In this document: positions 60,336 through 64,000 of the stretch, in pieces | Position numbering within the stretch: the stretch's first letter is position 1 | Layout of the letters: every line of letters starts with the position of its first letter | NCBI GenBank assembly: GCA_911728455.2 | Contig: OU452219.1 | Span: 19,313,397-19,377,396 of the forward strand | Reading direction: 5' to 3' | Length of the DNA stretch: 64,000 bases | Source of the DNA: Marthasterias glacialis | Lineage: Eukaryota; Echinodermata; Asteroidea; Forcipulatida; Asteriidae | Made by a program: the position numbers and the translations under genes | Notes under the pieces: generated by a model | The model's input: only the letters and a program-made list of their open reading frames with translations | The model's database searches: none | Told to the model about the DNA's origin: nothing

Positions 60336-63142
60336 TCACACGTCCGTTTCCCGGGAAGACGCAAATTTGTCGATTGGAAATGTGGGCGGTGATATGACAT
60401 CACCGGCAGCCTTTTCGTCGGTCATATTGTCACTCGTCAGCAGAGGTTCCTTTTGAAAGTCTTTGTGAGGTTTTCCCGCCTTTGGAGTGGAGTGTGTCAC
60501 TGCAGCGGCCGCAGCCCGTGTGTTCTTCACATCTACCTTCCCATTAGTCTCACGTTGCCTCCAGATGCTATCGTCTGTTGAAGCTTCATTGGTATTTGGT
60601 AAGGGTTGCATAGCTATCTCACCGTTAGGGGGATCCGCGTCCCTCAGTATGATCTGTTCGGCCGGATTCTTCTTGTAATGGGCCCGGGAGAGTCGTTTGT
60701 AGGACTGTCGTTCCAGCAGGTCGTGGTCCACGTTGCCCTCGACACGACGGTACCACCAAGCGGCAAGCATCATAAAGAAGAACATCTCAACGATGACGGT
60801 AAAGTTGAGGATCACTGCAGTGTAGGGAGAATGATTGAAACTCTTTAACAAAACAATCCCAACACGCCACATCACAGTGATGGAGACAAACAAAACTAAA
60901 CTTGCACTGCCTTGGGAAAGAATGTTTGATCCAAAACGGTTTTTGGAACCGAGATCGTTGCCGAACAAGACAATTCCCCTCCCCCAGTCCGGGCTTGACA
61001 CCCACAACACCGTCACTTAACACAGAGACATCGTTAGACGCTACCCTTTATAAGATGGTAGATGACTTGCTGTCTTGCTTAAAGGTAATTCAGCATACAT
61101 CATACTATGAATCTCCGGTGGAGATTCATAATCTAAGGTGAATGCTACACGGGGGCCAACAACTGACCCTTGTGGAACTAACAGGAAAGTTTGGTGAAGA
61201 TTCGTTTTGGTGAAGATTGAGAAGATCGAGATCGATTCATGATGTCGTGCATAACCCTCACTTGCCTAAACGTCAACCCTTCTAGAGGGTGTACACTTTG
61301 AGTAATCCAATGAAAGTTATACAGAAATGATAGGGTTTGACCAGAATAATATAGTGACTTACGTTTTTCGTTAACCCTTGGGCTAAACGGGCCCAAACAT
61401 TTGATAACGCCAAACTTTGCCAGAGTCCCGGTTACCAGCGACTGGATACTGGTGATAATCAGCGTGAACTGAACGGTGAAAAATTTAGGCTTTATCTTGT
61501 AGGAGGACAGAGGGTCCTGGGAGATCTTGAAGAGAGTGACCAGAGCTTGTAGACCGGCCATGTTGGATATCACGGAAATGACAGTCATGTACGGATACGC
61601 GTCTCCGACTGTTAACTGCATGTTTTAGACAAGTAATGGAAGTTGTTAGTTTGGTTTCTTTATATGGATAGGTCGGTGTCTGGTGCTAATTTGGAATTGG
61701 CTGCAACTGCAAAGCTGAAAGAAACTGCAAGCACAAAACGGTCTGGCGAAAGCCGTATCCCCAGCGAAGCCATTGTCTCCGACACAGAAGTGAATACGGT
61801 ACATTACAATGGTTCGCATTTACTCTGAGCACTTATTATAGACAAAACAAGCAATGGACTAACCGATGAAGAAACCTGCGCATAAAACATGGCATTCGTC
61901 TTTGTAGAATTTGTTAACAATTAATTTCGAAAGGCTCGAGAGCTTTACATACAGTAACCAATCCGGTTCTTTCCGGACTCCTTGCGTAACAAAAAAACGC
62001 TGAGAAAAAAAGAAACCTTTTCCACAATACATTATGCAAGACGAGATCGTTTACACACATTTTGTATCCGAAAGTAATTATTCAAAGTCTTACACAACGG
62101 GGAAGAGCAATTATTAATAATACGAAGTGTCATATCTAGGAATATTATCTTTCCAAAATAAAATCATTTGCTTACCGCTCCCTCGTTGTAATTGCCATTA
62201 ATCCATAGAATAATCGCGATGAACCACATGATGGGCCGTAGCACTGCAACCTGTAGCACCAAAATCTTCACTCTTCGGACGAAAGTGTCCACATTCTTGC
62301 TGAGTGTCAACGAATTCAAAAGTAGATGTAGGAAATCAGCCCACAGAAACACACTCACCAATGGAGGGCGGTATAAGCACAAACAAAATGCGGAACATAG
62401 ATTTTGGTACATAGATGGAACTCGTGTAGTTTTGGGATCAATGGAATCTTAGTGCCGTTGGATTCTACTACGTGAGGCCCACACATCTTGGCTAAGGAAA
62501 ACATCATAACCACGATCCCCAGAGCTTCTAAAAACTGCACGTCTTACTCTTCTCCTTTCTGGTTCTGAACTGCCAGTAGATTTACTATTCAAAAGACGAC
62601 TCTTTAAAAAGGCAGTGGAATATTATGTAATCAGTCAATTTAAATGACAAATGAGCACATGGTGCAATGTTGCTTTTGACTGCAACAATCGTCAAAACAA
62701 AACAAAACAAAACAAAAGGTTTGCCAAGCAAAATAACAAACTAAATAAAGCTCATGCCTAAGGCCTTTCACATTTTCACCAGCTGTGACGAAACTTTCGT
62801 GAAAACAGTTCAAAGAAACACTGAGAAAATGGAATGTTAGACTCTGAAACCCATGTGAGACCAGTAGTTGCCACTTTACCGATGTAAGGTGACAACTGAT
62901 AACAAACAAATAAAGCTTAAATTAATAGTATTGTATATTTCTGTGACCCCAAACAACGACGTTGTGCAATCTCGACTCACCCACTTATAAGTACCGAGGG
63001 AAGGCAGCAACAGCAGCAGCAGAGGCACGGGGGACCAGCCAGGGGAATCTTCACGCCGTGTAGCATATTTAACATCTTTTCCCTGCTCCCAAAGTATTCA
63101 CTTACTAACAGTACAAACTGGAATAGCACCAGCGAGAGCCAA
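60336..63142 (-). CDS. SLC51A: Organic solute transporter alpha-like protein (SLC51A), 5' partial
   Basis: Four in-phase exons in transcript order: 63142-62981, 62299-62176, 61615-61363 and 60814-60336. They give the C-terminal ~338 residues; the N-terminus must lie past the window edge. Exon one has a membrane segment (L-V-L-F-Q-F-V-L-L-V), F-G-S-R-E and the poly-cysteine signature P-P-C-L-C-C-C-C-C-C-L-P that marks this family. Exon two continues R-R-V-K-I-L-V-L-Q into another helix. Exon three has two or three helices around K-F-F-T-V-Q-F-T-L. Exon four has the last helix ending W-W-Y-R-R and then a charged cytosolic tail of roughly 130 residues, longer than in vertebrate SLC51A. Family role: with a small beta partner, facilitated export of steroids and bile-acid-like solutes across the basolateral membrane. 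No beta gene is in the window. Substrate is inferred only. Confidence 0.85.
62423..62535 (-). pseudogene. Possible relic duplicate exon of the SLC51A-like gene
   Basis: Between exons one and two of the transporter, a minus-strand frame reads F-L-E-A-L-G-I-V-V-M-M-F-S-L-A-K-M-C-G-P...G-T-K-I-P-L, resembling the helix-plus-loop of the neighbouring exon (which has G-V-K-I-P-L before the Cys run). It begins after a GTGCAG acceptor but with a purine-rich tract, lacks the cysteine run and has no GT donor at the expected place. It could be a dead or alternative exon, or a chance frame. Confidence 0.3.
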
Positions 63143-64000
63143 CTATAATTATTGGGGAGACAAATTGAAAAGTACGGTATTTTTTTATATAGTGAAAGTT
63201 GAAATTCTGAATTGGTAAAAATGTTCAATATTGTACACTTGTAATGAACAATTATATAGCGCCCGTCCATGATACATGCTCCCGGGAGCTCAACAATTTA
63301 AAAACAATGTAAAATACATTTTAAAACGTTAGTGCAAAGTTAGGTTCAAAAGGTAATTATAAACGTTACATAGTATAAACATCAATCCGGTCAAGTTAGT
63401 CAGCATATTAACATCAATTCCAGAAATCTGGCATCTATACTCTCTTAAATAGTTTGAATTGAAAATCACTCTTTTCCATTGAGGCCAGGAACAAATCTTT
63501 TGCAGTTTGTCCCTAGTTTCAATCGAAGAGACTAAATTTCAACCGAAAATTTTAAGAGAGTACATTATTTCACACATTGTAGTAAGTGGTTAAAAAGTTG
63601 GAACTATTCCTCAGAACATGAAATGATGTACTACATTTGCTTGCTTTGAAAAGGCAAGAGACGTCAAAACAAGGGTTAGTTTTGAAACGAAAACGTGCAC
63701 ATTCAACTTTTCACACTCAGATTGATAGCCCACATACCGTAAGTATCCCACTAAAGACGGCATTTTCGAACAGTTCCAAGAAAATGCCCCTCTCGCAACG
63801 GAGAAGCCAGGATTTTTTCACAGGGGGCACCCCCACTTTGTCACTTGGGGCACATGGGAGCATTGCCCTTCAGTGGGGGTGGGGGCAGATACCATGTTTT
63901 TTTTTAAATCAATTACACATATCTACATTTTTTATGGGGGGCACTGGAAATTTGTGGGAGGCACGTGCCCAACCACCCCTCCCCGCCCCGGCTACGCCGC
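63143..64000. other. Intron or upstream sequence of the SLC51A-like gene
   Basis: No further transporter exon was found, so this is intronic if the gene continues to the right. From about 63808 the sequence has G/C-rich repeat character (GGGGGCAC, GGCACGTGCCC) and ends CCGGCTACGCCGC at the window edge, resembling the right end of the GGCGTA-ended elements; it may be a member cut by the window. Confidence 0.4.

Noticed and set aside
1..64000. CRISPR array, bacterial operon or phage-like system
   Set aside because: There are no regularly spaced short repeats with unique spacers, and gene structure is clearly eukaryotic with spliceosomal introns.

Overview
This is a eukaryotic (animal) genomic window: AT-rich, split genes with GT/AG introns, many fold-back DNA elements, tRNA-derived SINE-like sequences and simple repeats. 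Gene content (nicotinic-receptor-like Cys-loop channels, NOXRED1, DUSP10 and SLC51A homologues) and compact exons fit an invertebrate deuterostome such as an echinoderm, hemichordate or lancelet. That assignment is inference; no ribosomal or mitochondrial marker is present to settle it.

Layout. (1) 0.9-17.8 kb, plus strand: two complete six-exon Cys-loop receptor genes in tandem (copy A 1838-8771, 374 aa; copy B 11458-17564, 373 aa). They sit in a duplicated segment whose introns differ by copy-specific transposon insertions. (2) 20.2-25.3 kb, minus strand: a six-exon NOXRED1-like NAD(P)-binding oxidoreductase gene. (3) 28.0-29.35 kb, minus strand: a decayed, intronless amidase-signature pseudogene split by a hAT-like element. 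(4) 38.6-41.25 kb, minus strand: a three-exon DUSP10/MKP-5-like dual-specificity phosphatase. (5) 60.3-63.1 kb, minus strand: the 3' four exons of an SLC51A (OST-alpha)-like transporter whose 5' end lies beyond the window. The intervals 29.5-38.5 kb and 41.3-60.3 kb contain no gene I can support, only repeats and unassigned sequence.

All exon structures were built by hand by matching splice sites, reading phase and family motifs. In the four gene models every junction chosen preserves phase. The genes look functionally unrelated to one another (membrane channel, soluble oxidoreductase, MAPK phosphatase, solute transporter), so there is no operon-like or cluster logic apart from the tandem receptor pair.

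The most interesting signals are three. The receptor pair combines a strongly diverged ligand-binding part with nearly identical membrane and signal-peptide parts, and has a very short intracellular loop. A family of hAT-like elements with GGCGTA-type ends and 8-bp target duplications recurs across the window. The amidase pseudogene is not visible as a single open frame.
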